Assembly: GCF_002086455.1 (NCBI RefSeq)
Contig: NZ_MVHC01000006.1
Location: 124,001-188,000 of the forward strand
Source: Mycolicibacter algericus DSM 45454
GTDB taxonomy: Bacteria; Actinomycetota; Actinomycetes; Mycobacteriales; Mycobacteriaceae
Direction of reading: 5' to 3'
DNA: 64,000 nucleotides
Of this stretch, positions 9,037-18,892 are shown in pieces (position 1 is the stretch's first letter; each line of letters opens with the position of its first letter). The notes below the pieces were generated by a model. It saw only the letters and a list, made by a program, of their open reading frames with translations, searched no databases and was not told where the DNA came from. The position numbers were made by a program, and so were the translations under genes.

Positions 9037-10691
9037 TGTTGCAGCGCCCAGCGGTCCATGTTCCAGCCCGCACCCCAACGGGTGGGGTTGGCCGCGACGC
9101 CGTAGGTCTTCTTCGATGACAGCAGGGTGCGCTGCTGCCGGTAGAGCGGCAGCGTCGGCATGTCCGCCCACAGCACCGGGGCGCTCTCGGCCAGCAGCCG
9201 GACCAGGTCCGCCGGATCGGCGGTCACCGCCAGCGCGGAGATGATGCCGTCGATCTGATCGTTGTGGTACCCGGACAGATTGTTGCCGTTGCCGCTGAAC
9301 AGCTCGTAGGCGTCCATCACCGACGATCCGGTCGACCCGCTACCGGTGGACCCGCCGGTGCTGGCCAGCAGTACGTCGATCTGCCCCTCCCGCAGTGACT
9401 GCGGTCCGATGCCCTCGGATGCCACCTCGGTGACGGTGACGCCGGCCGGCGCGCAGGAGGCACTGATGGCCCCGACCACCGCCGCCAATCGGGTGTTGGG
9501 GCCGCGGTAGCCGATCCGCACCGTCAGGGGTTTGCCGCCCAGCGTGTCCCGGGCGGCGTTCGGGTCGGCCTGGGCGAACTGTTGGGCTTCGGGCACGTTC
9601 TCGGCCTGGTCGAACGCGTCGTCCATGGCCGTGTTCAGCCGCGAGTTCACCATCGGCACCCCGGCGTCGCGGGCGATGACATCCCGCGGGGTGCACAGCG
9701 CCACCGCCCGGCGCGCCGGGATCTCCGCCAGCGGGCCGGAGGGAGCGAAGATCAGCTGCTCGATGCCGCCCGACGGACTGTCGCTGCTCTGGTAGTCGTC
9801 GGGGGTGATCACCGACCCGGCGGACCCGGTCGCCACGTCGACGACCTCCACCACGCGTTTGTTGACGCGGTCGGCGATGTCGGCGCCCTGCGGCCACACC
9901 GTGACCCGTCTGGTCACCGGCTTGGCGCCCCACCACAGGTCGTTGGCAACCAGCACGACGGCGCCGCCTTCGAGCACCGAGTCGATCTTGTAGGGCCCCG
10001 ACGACGGGAAGTGCCCCAGATCGGCATTGGCGTCGAGTTGCCACGTGGTGTTCCAGGCATGGGCGATCTTGGCCACGACCTCCTCGGCCGGCGGTTCGTT
10101 GCCCAGGATCGCCTCGGTGATGTTCAGCCCGAGCAGGTCGTTGAGGATGTGCGACGGCATCATCGACGTCGCGGTGAACAGTTCCTCGTAGTCGACGATG
10201 TTGCGGTCGGGGAAGAACGACACCCGGGCCTTCTTGGCCCCGGGCCGGCATTCGATGTGCTCGATATCGAGGTAGCCGGCTCGGCTGGCGGCATCGAAGC
10301 CACCGAACCGCCCGGATTGCGCCGCCCAGGCCAGAACCAGGTCATCACAGGTGATCGGCTTGCCGTCGGAGTAGACCGCCGCCTCGGCGATCTGGTAGTC
10401 CAGCACCAGCGGGGCGCGGCCCACCACCGAGATGCTGCCGAAGTCGTGGTCGGCAACGATCTGCCCGTCCGGGCCGTGGTAGCCGAAGCCGGTCAGGGTC
10501 CGGGAGAACGCTTGCGGCCCAGCCGAAGCGGCGCCGGTCACCGAGGTGGTGTTGTAGGTGATCAGGCCGCCGTCGACGGCGTAGTCGATCTGATCGACGG
10601 TGGCGCTGGTACATGCCGACACCGACCAGGCGCCCAACGCGGTGGTGGTCGCCGCTACCCACGTCGCCGCGCGCCGCCAGCGGGCCGCCAT
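9033..10691 (-). CDS. ABC-type peptide/solute-binding lipoprotein (SBP_bac_5 family)
   Basis: 552 residues. The N-terminus is a lipoprotein signal peptide with lipobox-like VSAC (cysteine at about residue 27). The rest matches the large family 5 solute-binding fold used for oligopeptides and nickel, including a [15 protein letters not shown] element and a C-terminal [11 protein letters not shown] segment. Its order equivalent is Rv2585c. No permease or ATPase genes lie nearby, so any transport partner is encoded elsewhere or it has another role. It lies 5 bp downstream of secF and is coupled to apt. Confidence 0.88.
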   Translation of the reverse strand: MAARWRRAATWVAATTTALGAWSVSACTSATVDQIDYAVDGGLITYNTTSVTGAASAGPQAFSRTLTGFGYHGPDGQIVADHDFGSISVVGRAPLVLDYQIAEAAVYSDGKPITCDDLVLAWAAQSGRFGGFDAASRAGYLDIEHIECRPGAKKARVSFFPDRNIVDYEELFTATSMMPSHILNDLLGLNITEAILGNEPPAEEVVAKIAHAWNTTWQLDANADLGHFPSSGPYKIDSVLEGGAVVLVANDLWWGAKPVTRRVTVWPQGADIADRVNKRVVEVVDVATGSAGSVITPDDYQSSDSPSGGIEQLIFAPSGPLAEIPARRAVALCTPRDVIARDAGVPMVNSRLNTAMDDAFDQAENVPEAQQFAQADPNAARDTLGGKPLTVRIGYRGPNTRLAAVVGAISASCAPAGVTVTEVASEGIGPQSLREGQIDVLLASTGGSTGSGSTGSSVMDAYELFSGNGNNLSGYHNDQIDGIISALAVTADPADLVRLLAESAPVLWADMPTLPLYRQQRTLLSSKKTYGVAANPTRWGAGWNMDRWALQQ

Positions 10692-10696
10692 CGGCG

Positions 10697-12007
10697 TTAC
10701 CGTCCGGCGCCCGGCTTGCCGGTCGGACGCTGGGTGCGCCGGCTGGTCGGGCGGACCGGCTTGGCGCCCGGCGCCGGGGCTGCCGGCGTCGCAGCGGTGC
10801 TGACGGCCGCGTTCTCGGTCGTCTCCCCCTCGTCGACATCGGCCGCGTCGTCGGCCGGCGCGGTTTTCGAACCCACCACGGCTTTACGCCGCCGCATCAC
10901 CCGACGGTTGTGGTTCTGCACCAGTTCGGTGCGTTCTCGCAGCGTGACCAGCAGCGGTGTGGCCAGATAAATCGACGAATAGGTGCCCACGACAACGCCG
11001 ACCAACTGCACCAGCGCCAGGTCCTGGAGCGTTCCCACCCCCAGCAGCCACACCGCGACCACCATCAGCGACATGATCGGCAGCGCCGAGATCAGGCTGG
11101 TGTTGATCGACCGCATGAAGGTCTGGTTGACCGCCAGGTTGGCCTCTTCGGCGAAGGTGCGCCGGGTTTTGTGCTCGAAGCCGTGGGTGTTCTCCTCGAC
11201 CTTGTCGAACACGATGACGGTGTCGTAGATGGAGAACCCGAGGATGGTCAACAAGCCGATCACGGTGGCGGGAGTGACCTCGAACCCGACCAGCGAATAC
11301 ACCCCGGCGGTGACGACGACGTCGAAGACCATCGAGATCATCGCCGCCAGGGTCATGTACCACTCGTAGCGCACGGTGATGTAGAGCGACGCCAGCAGCA
11401 GGAACACCACTAGCGCGATCACGGCCTTCTGGGTGATCTGCCCACCCCAGGTCTCCGACACCGCCGAGTCGCTGATCGCCAGCTTGCTGGGTTGCCCGTC
11501 GGGGCCGACCGGCTGGAACGCGTCGAACAGTGCGTCGCGCAGCTTATCGGTCTGCTCGTTGGTCAGCGTCTCGGCGCGGACCTGCACGGTCGCCGAGCTG
11601 CCGTTGCCGACCACGACCACCGATTCGGGACTGCTGCCGACGGTGTCGCGGAACACCTGCTCGACCTGGGTGACCGAGGTGTCACCGCGCGGGAACGACA
11701 CCTTGGTGCCGCCGGCGAAGTCGATGCCGAAGGTGAAGCCGCGGATCAGGATGCTCAGGATGGCGATCGCGACCATCGCGCCGCTGATCGCGTACCACAT
11801 CCGCCGCTTACCGATGACCTCGAACGCGCCGGTGCCGGTGTAGAGCCGCGACAGGAAGCCGTGTTGCGGCGGCCGCGGGGCGCCGGTGGTCTTGCGGGCC
11901 GTCTCCTCCACGGCGGTGCCGGTCTCGGTGAGTTCGACCGCGCCTGCCTCGTCTTTCGCGGACTTCGTGGCGCGCTTCGCGCCGCTGCTGGTGCTCGGTT
12001 TGGCCAT
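10697..12007 (-). CDS. secF: protein translocase subunit SecF
   Basis: 436 residues with six predicted membrane helices and the large extracytoplasmic loop between helices 1 and 2. GIDFAGGT near residue 75 is the D1 motif and the later FSIYDTVIVFDKVEEN is the D4-type motif of the RND-like SecDF proteins. SecF works with SecD outside the SecYEG pore, using proton motive force to complete protein export. The hydrophilic Ala/Pro-rich C-terminal tail (about 60 residues) is a mycobacterial trait. It follows secD by 4 bp. Confidence 0.96.
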   Translation of the reverse strand: MAKPSTSSGAKRATKSAKDEAGAVELTETGTAVEETARKTTGAPRPPQHGFLSRLYTGTGAFEVIGKRRMWYAISGAMVAIAILSILIRGFTFGIDFAGGTKVSFPRGDTSVTQVEQVFRDTVGSSPESVVVVGNGSSATVQVRAETLTNEQTDKLRDALFDAFQPVGPDGQPSKLAISDSAVSETWGGQITQKAVIALVVFLLLASLYITVRYEWYMTLAAMISMVFDVVVTAGVYSLVGFEVTPATVIGLLTILGFSIYDTVIVFDKVEENTHGFEHKTRRTFAEEANLAVNQTFMRSINTSLISALPIMSLMVVAVWLLGVGTLQDLALVQLVGVVVGTYSSIYLATPLLVTLRERTELVQNHNRRVMRRRKAVVGSKTAPADDAADVDEGETTENAAVSTAATPAAPAPGAKPVRPTSRRTQRPTGKPGAGR

Positions 12008-12011
12008 CTGG

Positions 12012-14111
12012 CTATCCCTGTCCCGTCGACTGGGCGGTCACCCGCGCGCCCGTTTTGGCTGCGGGTCTGCCACCCGATCTCGCCACCGCCCGCCGCTCAC
12101 GTGCGACCTGCTGCACCGCGCCGAGGCCGTTGTAGCTCGGCTTGGCCAGCGTCGGCGACTTGGACGCCAGATAGACCAGCGGCCAGGTCACCAGGAACAC
12201 CACCACCAGGTCGAGGATGGTGGTCAGCCCCAGCGTGAACGCGAAGCCCTTCACCTGGCCGACCGCCAGGAAGTACAACACCGCCGCGGCCAGGAAGGTC
12301 ACCGCGTTGCCGGACACGATGGTCTTGCGGGCCCGGGTCCATCCGCGTGGCACCGCGGAGCGGAAGGACCGGCCTTCGCGGATCTCGTCCTTGATGCGTT
12401 CGAAGAACACCACGAAGGAGTCGGCGGTGGTGCCGATGCCGATGATCAGGCCGGCGATGCCGGCCAGGTCGAGCGTGTAGTTGATGTATCTGCCCAATAG
12501 CACCAGGATCGCGTAGACCATGGCGCCGGCGACCACCAGCGATAGCGCGGTGAGCACCCCGAGCACCCGGTAGTAGAGCAGCGAATACACCAGCACCAGC
12601 AGCAGGCCGATCGCGCCGGCGATCAGGCCGGCCCGCAGCGACGTCATTCCCAGTGTGGCCGAGACGGTTTCGGCTTCCGAGGACTCGAACGACAGCGGCA
12701 GCGAACCGTATTTCAACACGTTGGCCAACTGGCGCGCCTCGTCCTGAGTGAACCCCGGCGAGCCGCCGGTGATCTGGGTCCGACCGCCGGGAATGGCCTC
12801 CTGGATCTGCGGTGCGCTGACCACCTGCGAGTCCAGCGTGAACGCGGTCTGGGTGCCGATGTGGGCCGCGGTGTAGTCGGCCCAGACGTCGGCAGCGCCG
12901 CTCTTGAACTGCACCTGCACGATGTTGGAGCCGCTGCGCTGGTCCATGCCCGAGCTGGCGTCGGCGATCTGGTCACCGCTGATGATCGACGGCGCCAGCA
13001 GATAGGCGGTCTGATGGTCCTGGGAGCAGGTCACCAGCGGCAGGTCCGGGTCGTCATTGCCGGCCAGGATGTCTTCCTTGTCGCAGCGGCTGGCCTGGAT
13101 CTGCAGCGCCAGCGCCTGCACCACCTTGTTGTCGCTTTGCCGCAACCGCTTCTCGGCGGCGATGCGAGCCGCCAGGCCCTGCGGCTGGCCGGGCTGGCCC
13201 GGGATGCCCGGCATGCCCGGCAGACCGGGCAGGCCCGGCAGTTGGGCACCCGGGATCGGCGGCTCGGCCGGTGCGCCCGGTTGAGTGGGCCCCGGGGTCT
13301 CGGAGACGCCCGGCGTTGTGGTCTCGGTGGTGTCCTCCGGTTCGGGGCTCTCCGAGGTGGTGCCCGGAGCGGGAGCCGGTTCCTGCGGATAGGGCCGCGG
13401 CTGAGCCGGCGGGAACAGCGGTTGCTGAAGGGGGCCGCCGTTGCCGCCCAGGGCACCCTCGCCGCCTGCACCGGAGCCGCCCGGCAGGCCCGATTCGCCC
13501 GACGGGAGCTGGCCACCGGTGGCCGGCAACCCGGGCAGGCCGGGGCTGCCACCCGGGACACCGGGCACACCGCCCGGGACACCGGGCACACCGCCCGGGA
13601 CACCGGGCACACCGCCCGGGACACCGGGCACACCGCCGGGGACACCGGGGATTCCCGGCGGCAGGCCGGGTTGCCGGGGTCCGCCGGGAAGTCCCGGCAT
13701 CTGACCGCCGCCGGCCTGCTTGGCTTCCTCCACCGATACCCCGCTGATCACCGGCCTGATGTAGAGCCGGGCTGTCTGCCCGAGGGTGCGCGCTTCGTTG
13801 CCATCGCTGCCGGGCACCGTGATGACCAGGTTGCTGCCGTCGATGATGACTTCGGAGCCCGACACGCCCAGGCCGTTCACGCGCGCGCTGATGATCTGCT
13901 GCGCCTGGTTGAGCGCGTCACGGGTCGGGGCGGAGCCGTCCGGGGTGCGGGCAGTGAGCGTCACGCGAGTGCCGCCCTGCAGGTCAATGCCGAGTTTCGG
14001 CTCGGCCAGCTTGTCTCCGGTCAGGAACACCAGCAGGTAGACACCGATGAGCATTGCCAGGAACACCGCCAGACTGCGGGCAGGGCGCACCGGCGCCGAA
14101 GGCGATGCCAC
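12012..14111 (-). CDS. secD: protein translocase subunit SecD with expanded collagen-like insert
   Basis: 699 residues, about 125 longer than M. tuberculosis SecD. Helix 1 is at residues about 13-31 and the D1 motif GIDLQGGT follows. The extra length is a low-complexity insert at about residues 150-320 in the first extracytoplasmic domain, rich in Gly-Pro and including four tandem GGVPGVP units, then Pro/Thr/Glu-rich stretches. After it the P1 domain resumes and five more helices follow ([27 protein letters not shown] carries the D5/D6-type motif). It acts with SecF in protein export. GTG at 14111. Confidence 0.96.
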   Translation of the reverse strand: MASPSAPVRPARSLAVFLAMLIGVYLLVFLTGDKLAEPKLGIDLQGGTRVTLTARTPDGSAPTRDALNQAQQIISARVNGLGVSGSEVIIDGSNLVITVPGSDGNEARTLGQTARLYIRPVISGVSVEEAKQAGGGQMPGLPGGPRQPGLPPGIPGVPGGVPGVPGGVPGVPGGVPGVPGGVPGVPGGSPGLPGLPATGGQLPSGESGLPGGSGAGGEGALGGNGGPLQQPLFPPAQPRPYPQEPAPAPGTTSESPEPEDTTETTTPGVSETPGPTQPGAPAEPPIPGAQLPGLPGLPGMPGIPGQPGQPQGLAARIAAEKRLRQSDNKVVQALALQIQASRCDKEDILAGNDDPDLPLVTCSQDHQTAYLLAPSIISGDQIADASSGMDQRSGSNIVQVQFKSGAADVWADYTAAHIGTQTAFTLDSQVVSAPQIQEAIPGGRTQITGGSPGFTQDEARQLANVLKYGSLPLSFESSEAETVSATLGMTSLRAGLIAGAIGLLLVLVYSLLYYRVLGVLTALSLVVAGAMVYAILVLLGRYINYTLDLAGIAGLIIGIGTTADSFVVFFERIKDEIREGRSFRSAVPRGWTRARKTIVSGNAVTFLAAAVLYFLAVGQVKGFAFTLGLTTILDLVVVFLVTWPLVYLASKSPTLAKPSYNGLGAVQQVARERRAVARSGGRPAAKTGARVTAQSTGQG
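13552..13635. repeat. 21-bp tandem repeat inside secD (4 exact units)
   Basis: Four exact 21-bp units start at 13552, 13573, 13594 and 13615, flanked by degenerate copies. On the coding strand each unit encodes seven residues of GGVPGVP type. As a minisatellite in coding frame it can change length without a frameshift, so it is likely polymorphic between strains. Confidence 0.9.
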
Positions 14112-14278
14112 GTTGCTTCAGTCTCCTTCGCTCATTGCACGATGCGCACTCGCGGTCGTCGGGGCTGGTCCGCGCTCGGTCCGTTCCCGACGATCAGTTC
14201 GACTGCACCCGCAAAAGGGTACGTGCCCGGCTGCCGGGCTCGCTCGTCGGGCAGGCGTTGGGCGCGTCGGCGTCCGGC

Positions 14279-14385
14279 CTCATGGCGACGACCCGCTGCG
14301 CCCGGCTCCGCCGCGCTCGCGATCGTCGCTGGACTCATGGCGACGACCCGCTGCGCCCGGCTCCGCCGCGCTCGCGATCGTCGCT
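14279..14385. repeat. 55-bp tandem duplication of a hairpin element between yajC and secD
   Basis: Bases 14279-14330 are repeated exactly at 14334-14385 (52 identical bases, period 55). Each copy begins with CATGGCGACGACCCGCTG and ends with GATCGTCGCT, so the ends GGCGACGA and the complement of TCGTCGC can pair as a hairpin. The second copy overlaps the yajC stop codon by two bases. The rest of the 272-bp gap (14112-14383) shows no gene; it must hold any secD promoter or be read through from yajC. Confidence 0.85.
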
Positions 14386-14692
14386 AGGCGTCTTCGGTGG
14401 CCTGCTCGACCGCCGCGTCGGCGGTGAAGTCCTCCGGCTCGATCTTGTCGCGGATCGCCAGCTTCATCCAGGTGGTCACCACGCCGGGCGCGATCTCCAG
14501 ATCAACGTTGTCGTCGGTGATACCGGTGATCGTGGCCTCCATCCCGGAGGTGGTGTGGACCCGGTCCCCCACCCGCAGTGACTCGTGCAGGTCGATGGTG
14601 GCCTGCATCGCACGCTTCTGCCGCCGCGAGGCGAAGAACATAAACGCGCCCATGACGATGAGCAGCGGCAGGAAGGCAACCATGCTATTCAT
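14384..14692 (-). CDS. yajC: preprotein translocase subunit YajC
   Basis: 102 residues: one N-terminal membrane helix (VAFLPLLIVMGAFMFFASRRQ) followed by a small cytoplasmic domain with the YajC signature VGDRVHTTSGMEATITGI. YajC associates with SecDF. I chose ATG at 14692 (MNSMVAFLP) because mycobacterial homologues begin there; a reading from 14788 would add an unrelated basic tail. It lies upstream of secD and secF on the same strand, as in M. tuberculosis. Confidence 0.93.
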   Translation of the reverse strand: MNSMVAFLPLLIVMGAFMFFASRRQKRAMQATIDLHESLRVGDRVHTTSGMEATITGITDDNVDLEIAPGVVTTWMKLAIRDKIEPEDFTADAAVEQATEDA

Positions 14693-14867
14693 GACGACAA
14701 CCGATCTTTCGAGTTCAGGTACTGGTCTTGCGCGCCGGTTCACGTGCGACGGCGGCTGTGATGACAACAGTCTGCCATTGTGTCGCACGACTTCGAGTCG
14801 GTACTGCGGTTGGCCCCCTAGGCTGTGGGAGAAATCGGGGGTCAGAAGTCTCGAGGGAAGGTCGGCG

Positions 14868-15188
14868 ATGAGGAATTTCGCATGTGGTCTGGCTACCGCC
14901 GTTGCGCTGGCGGCGGCCCCCCTGGCGGTAGGTGCGATCGCGATGCCCGCCGTCGGATCGGCGGCACCGCTGGACTGCCCGGGCGGTCAGTACTGGGAGC
15001 CGAGCACCAACACCTGCATGCCACTCGGCCAGGGCCCCACGCCGCTGGACTGCGCGGAAGGCCAGTACTGGGAGCCGAGCACCAACACCTGCATGCCCCT
15101 CGGCCAGGGCCCCACGCCGCTGGACTGCCCGCCCGGCGAATGGTGGAACCCGTTCGGCAATGCCTGCCGGCCACTCGGCCAAGTCTGA
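14868..15188 (+). CDS. small secreted protein with three 25-residue Cys repeats
   Basis: 106 residues with a Sec signal peptide (residues 1-33, cleavage near GSAAP). The mature part is three tandem repeats of pattern LDCxxGxYWxPxxNxCxPLGQ, each with two cysteines; repeats 1 and 2 are almost identical and the third is diverged (GEWWNPFGNAC). The spacing of Cys, aromatic and Asn residues is reminiscent of small chitin- or carbohydrate-binding modules, but I cannot assign a family. GAGGGAAGG precedes the ATG. It is followed 31 bp later by gabT, which is probably unrelated in function. Confidence 0.75.
   Translation: MRNFACGLATAVALAAAPLAVGAIAMPAVGSAAPLDCPGGQYWEPSTNTCMPLGQGPTPLDCAEGQYWEPSTNTCMPLGQGPTPLDCPPGEWWNPFGNACRPLGQV
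14970..15185 (+). repeat. 75-bp in-frame tandem repeat
   Basis: Units begin at 14970, 15045 and 15120. The first two are nearly identical over 75 bp, differing at only a few bases in the early Pro-Gly/Ala-Glu codons. The third is a shorter, diverged copy ending at the stop codon. The pattern indicates a recent duplication of one module. Confidence 0.85.
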
Positions 15189-15219
15189 ACCGCCGCAACA
15201 ACCGCTGAGGAGACAGCCC

Positions 15220-16566
15220 ATGTCTGTGTCGCCACTGCAGCAGAGCCGTCACCTGGCCACCGAGATTCCCGGCCCCGGTTCGGTGCGGCTGGCAAGCCGC
15301 CGCGCGGCGGCCGTCGCTCGCGGCGTGGCCAGCACGCTGCCGGTCTACGCTGCCCGCGCCGGCGGGGGCATCGTCGAGGATGTCGACGGCAACCGGCTGA
15401 TCGATCTGGGCTCGGGCATCGCGGTGACCACCGTCGGCAACGCCGCACCGCGCGTCGTCGAAGGGGTGCGCGAGCAGGCCGGTGAATTCACCCACACCTG
15501 CTTCATGGTCACGCCCTACGAGGGATATGTGGCCGTCGCCGAAGCGCTGAACCGGCTCACCCCCGGCGCCCATGAGAAGCGTTCGCTGCTACTCAATTCC
15601 GGCGCCGAAGCCCTGGAGAACGCCGTCAAGATCGCTCGCTCCTACACCCGCAAGTCGGCGGTGGTGGCGTTCGACCACGGCTACCACGGCCGCACCAACC
15701 TGACGATGGCACTGACGGCCAAGTCGATGCCGTACAAGAGCGGGTTCGGGCCGTTCGCGCCCGACATCTACCGCGCACCGACCTCCTACCCCTACCGTGA
15801 CGCCCTGATCGACAAGGAGTTGGGCAGCGACGGCGAGCGGGCCGCCGAGCGCACCATCGCTGTGCTGGAGAACCAGATCGGCGCCCACAACCTGGCCGCG
15901 CTGGTCATCGAACCGATCCAGGGCGAGGGCGGGTTCATCGTTCCGGCACCGGGTTTCCTGCCCGCACTGTTGTCATGGTGCCGCGACAACGACGTGGTCT
16001 TCATCGCCGACGAGGTGCAGACCGGGTTCGCACGCACCGGGGCGATGTTCGCCTGCGAACACGAACCCATCGAGCCCGACCTGATCTGCACCGCCAAGGG
16101 CATCGGCGGCGGGCTGCCGCTGGCGGCGGTCACCGGTCGTGCCGAGATCATGGACGCTCCCCACGTCAGCGGCCTGGGCGGGACGTTCGGCGGTAACCCG
16201 CTGGCGTGTGCGGCGGCGCTGGGGGCGTTCGCCACCGTGGCCGCCGACGATCTGGTGGGCCGCGCCCGGCAGATCGAGCGGCTGGTGTTCGAGAGACTGG
16301 GCCGGCTGCAGGCCGACGATGACCGCGTCGCCGATGTTCGCGGCCGCGGCGCCATGATCGCCGTCGAGTTGGTGCGGCGCGACAGCACCGAACCGGACGC
16401 GGAGCTGACCAAGGCGCTGGCGTCGGCCTGCCACCGGGCCGGCGTGATCGTGTTGACCTGCGGCACGTTCGGCAATGTGTTGCGGTTGCTACCGCCGCTG
16501 ACCATCAGCGACGAACTGCTGGCCGAGGGGTTGGACGTGCTGGCCGGCGAGCTGGGCAAGCTGTAA
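15220..16566 (+). CDS. gabT: 4-aminobutyrate--2-oxoglutarate transaminase
   Basis: 448 residues, a class III PLP-dependent aminotransferase. GAEALENAVKIAR, EPIQGEGGF, DEVQTGFARTG and the PLP-lysine motif CTAKGIGGGLPLAAV are all present. It transfers the amino group of GABA (possibly also 5-aminovalerate) to 2-oxoglutarate. ATG at 15220 has a GAGGAG site. By position it is the orthologue of Rv2589. It runs convergent into ruvB with only 9 bp between stops. Confidence 0.93.
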   Translation: MSVSPLQQSRHLATEIPGPGSVRLASRRAAAVARGVASTLPVYAARAGGGIVEDVDGNRLIDLGSGIAVTTVGNAAPRVVEGVREQAGEFTHTCFMVTPYEGYVAVAEALNRLTPGAHEKRSLLLNSGAEALENAVKIARSYTRKSAVVAFDHGYHGRTNLTMALTAKSMPYKSGFGPFAPDIYRAPTSYPYRDALIDKELGSDGERAAERTIAVLENQIGAHNLAALVIEPIQGEGGFIVPAPGFLPALLSWCRDNDVVFIADEVQTGFARTGAMFACEHEPIEPDLICTAKGIGGGLPLAAVTGRAEIMDAPHVSGLGGTFGGNPLACAAALGAFATVAADDLVGRARQIERLVFERLGRLQADDDRVADVRGRGAMIAVELVRRDSTEPDAELTKALASACHRAGVIVLTCGTFGNVLRLLPPLTISDELLAEGLDVLAGELGKL

Positions 16567-16575
16567 CCGGGCCGT

Positions 16576-17652
16576 TCAGTCGGTCTCAAACAGTCCCTGC
16601 TCCCCGTAACCGGGCGGTATGCCCAGCCCGGCGGCTCCGGCCGGCGGGACCATGCCCAGATGCGTCCAGGCCGCCGGCGTCGCGACGCGGCCCCGCGGCG
16701 TGCGCGCGACCATCCCGGCGCGCACCAGAAACGGTTCGCAGACCTCCTCCACCGTGGCCGCTTCCTCGCCCACCGCGACCGCCAGGGTGGACACCCCGAC
16801 CGGGCCGCCGCCGAAACTTCGGGTCAACGCCGACAGCACCGCCCGGTCGAGCCGGTCCAGACCCAGCTCGTCGACGTCGTAAACGGCCAGCGCGGCCTTG
16901 GCCACGTCGCGGGTGATCACCCCGTCGGCGCGCACCTCGGCGTAGTCCCGCACCCGGCGCAGCAGCCGGTTGGCGATCCGCGGGGTGCCCCGCGAGCGCC
17001 GCGCAACCTCGGCGGCCGCTTCGTCGCCGAGCTCGATGCCCAGGATCGTCGCCGATCGGGCCAACACCAGCTGCAGCTCGGCCGGCTCATAGAAATCCAT
17101 GTGCGCGGTGAACCCGAACCGGTCCCGCAGCGGGCCGGTCAGCGCACCGGAGCGGGTGGTCGCCCCGACCAGCGTGAACGGCGCCACTTCCAGCGGAATC
17201 GACGTCGCCCCAGGTCCTTTGCCCACCACGACGTCGACCCGGAAATCCTCCATCGCCAGATAAAGCATCTCCTCGGCCGGCCGGGCGATGCGGTGGATCT
17301 CGTCGATGAACAACACATCGTGCTCGACCAGATTCGACAGCATCGCAGCCAGGTCGCCGGCACGTTCCAGCGCGGGCCCCGACGTCACCCGCAACGAACT
17401 GCCCAGTTCACCGGCGATGATCATTGCCAGCGACGTCTTGCCCAGCCCGGGTGGACCCGACAGCAGGATGTGATCCGGTGTGCCACCACGGTTCTTGGCG
17501 CCCTCGATCACCAGCTGCAACTGCTCGCGCACCCGGGGCTGGCCGATGAATTCGGCCAGGCTGCGCGGGCGCAGGCCCGCCTCGACATCGCCGTCGCCGA
17601 CCGTCAACGCCGGCGACACCTCGCGGTCATCCGCCGTGCCGGGTTCGCTCAC
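16576..17652 (-). CDS. ruvB: Holliday junction branch migration DNA helicase RuvB
   Basis: 358 residues, an AAA+ ATPase with Walker [10 protein letters not shown] (about residue 65), Walker B FIDEIHR, sensor 1 VGATTRSG, arginine-containing [15 protein letters not shown], and the winged-helix tail. RuvB hexamers pump DNA through the RuvA-bound junction. The GTG start overlaps the ruvA stop by four bases, completing the ruvC-ruvA-ruvB operon. Confidence 0.98.
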   Translation of the reverse strand: MSEPGTADDREVSPALTVGDGDVEAGLRPRSLAEFIGQPRVREQLQLVIEGAKNRGGTPDHILLSGPPGLGKTSLAMIIAGELGSSLRVTSGPALERAGDLAAMLSNLVEHDVLFIDEIHRIARPAEEMLYLAMEDFRVDVVVGKGPGATSIPLEVAPFTLVGATTRSGALTGPLRDRFGFTAHMDFYEPAELQLVLARSATILGIELGDEAAAEVARRSRGTPRIANRLLRRVRDYAEVRADGVITRDVAKAALAVYDVDELGLDRLDRAVLSALTRSFGGGPVGVSTLAVAVGEEAATVEEVCEPFLVRAGMVARTPRGRVATPAAWTHLGMVPPAGAAGLGIPPGYGEQGLFETD

Positions 17653-18239
17653 TTGATCTTCCCCAGCCGGCTCAGCGCGGTGCGCAGCGCGTCGGATGTG
17701 CTGGCGTCCGGAGACTCAGCCAGCACCTTGTCGATGGCGTCTTCGGCCTGTTTTGCCGCAAACCCCAGGCCGACAAGGGCTTCCACCACCGGTGCGCGCA
17801 CCACATGGCCGTTGAACACGGCCCCGTCGGGGGCCGCCACCGGTCCGATCTTGTCGCGCAGTTCCAGCACCAGGCGCTCGGCGCCACGTTTGCCGATCCC
17901 GGGCACCCGCGTCAGCGCCGTGACGTCGCCGTCGGCCAGCACCCGGCGCAGCGCGGTCGCGTCGTAGACCGCCAGCGCGGCCAGCGCGATTTTGGGCCCG
18001 ATCCCCGACACCCCGATCAACGTCAGAAACAGGTCCCGCGCGTCGGCGTCGGGGAATCCGTACAGCGTCATCGAGTCCTCGCGCACGATCATCGCGATGA
18101 TCAACCGGGATTCGGTGCCGCGACGCAGCGTCGAGAGTGTCGCCGGAGTGGCCATCACCTTGTAGCCGACACCGGCCGCCTCGATCACCACATGGTCGAG
18201 TGCGATGTCGATGACCTCACCGCGCACCGAGGCGATCAT
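17649..18239 (-). CDS. ruvA: Holliday junction branch migration protein RuvA
   Basis: 196 residues: an N-terminal OB fold ([11 protein letters not shown]), two helix-hairpin-helix motifs ([12 protein letters not shown] and [13 protein letters not shown]) and the C-terminal RuvB-contact domain. It recognises the four-way junction and loads RuvB. Its ATG overlaps the ruvC stop (18236-18239). Confidence 0.97.
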   Translation of the reverse strand: MIASVRGEVIDIALDHVVIEAAGVGYKVMATPATLSTLRRGTESRLIIAMIVREDSMTLYGFPDADARDLFLTLIGVSGIGPKIALAALAVYDATALRRVLADGDVTALTRVPGIGKRGAERLVLELRDKIGPVAAPDGAVFNGHVVRAPVVEALVGLGFAAKQAEDAIDKVLAESPDASTSDALRTALSRLGKIK

Positions 18240-18793
18240 GCCCGAGCCGCCTTGAGCTTGGCGGCATAGCGGCGTCGCTGCTCGGCGGCCATTGCCTCGG
18301 CGGCGGCCATCCGCGCGATCATCGGGGCACGCCAGCAGTGGCAGATCGCCAGCGCCAGCGCGTCAGCCGCGTCGGCGGGTGTGGGCTTCTGCTGCAATCC
18401 GAGGATTCTGGTGACCATCGCGGTCACCTGCGCCTTGTCGGCCGAGCCGTTGCCGGTCACCGCGGCCTTGACTTCGCTGGGGGTGTGGAAATGCACGTCG
18501 ATGCCGCGCCGGGCCGCCGCCACCGCGATCACGCCGCCCGCCTGGGCGGTGCCCATCACGGTGGAGACGTTCTGCTGGGAGAACACCCGCTCGACGGCGA
18601 CGACGTCCGGGCGGTGGGTGTCGAGCCAGTGCTCGGCGGTGTCGCTGATGATCAGCAGTCGCTGCGGCAGCGGCTGATCGGCCGGGGTGCGCACCACGTC
18701 GACGTCCAGGGCGATGACCTGGCGTCCGCTGCCGCCCTCCACCACCGACAACCCGCAGCGCGTCAGCCCGGGGTCGACACCCATCACCCGCAC
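18236..18793 (-). CDS. ruvC: crossover junction endodeoxyribonuclease RuvC
   Basis: 185 residues with the RNase H-like catalytic acidic residues: Asp in [10 protein letters not shown], Glu in VERVFSQ and the C-terminal Asp pair in [14 protein letters not shown]. RuvC cuts Holliday junctions symmetrically. GTG at 18793 (VRVMGVDPG) is preferred, with AGGGAG upstream and agreement with homologues; the longer reading from 18865 would run over the SOS box. It heads the ruvCAB operon. Confidence 0.97.
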   Translation of the reverse strand: MRVMGVDPGLTRCGLSVVEGGSGRQVIALDVDVVRTPADQPLPQRLLIISDTAEHWLDTHRPDVVAVERVFSQQNVSTVMGTAQAGGVIAVAAARRGIDVHFHTPSEVKAAVTGNGSADKAQVTAMVTRILGLQQKPTPADAADALALAICHCWRAPMIARMAAAEAMAAEQRRRYAAKLKAARA

Positions 18794-18811
18794 CGCCAAC
18801 TCCCTACCGTA

Positions 18812-18827
18812 GTGAACATCTGTTCGA
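18812..18827 (-). promoter_or_regulatory. LexA (SOS) box upstream of ruvC
   Basis: On the coding strand the site reads TCGAACAGATGTTCAC. The mycobacterial LexA consensus is TCGAAC-N4-GTTCGA, so the first half is perfect and the second half differs at its last two bases. It lies 19 bp upstream of the ruvC start, where LexA would block transcription of ruvCAB until DNA damage. Confidence 0.75.
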
Positions 18828-18892
18828 ACAGTAGCGGGCGGGGGCGACAGTCCCGGGCAGGACACGCGGGGCGGCAGCGGATCGTACCGCCG

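Noticed and set aside
13552..13635. Regular 21-bp repeats as a CRISPR-like array
   Set aside because: No spacers; units are contiguous, in frame with secD, and encode GGVPGVP.
12861..14387. Open plus-strand frame opposite secD
   Set aside because: Shadow of secD; its GHTARDT repeats are just the antisense reading of the SecD minisatellite.
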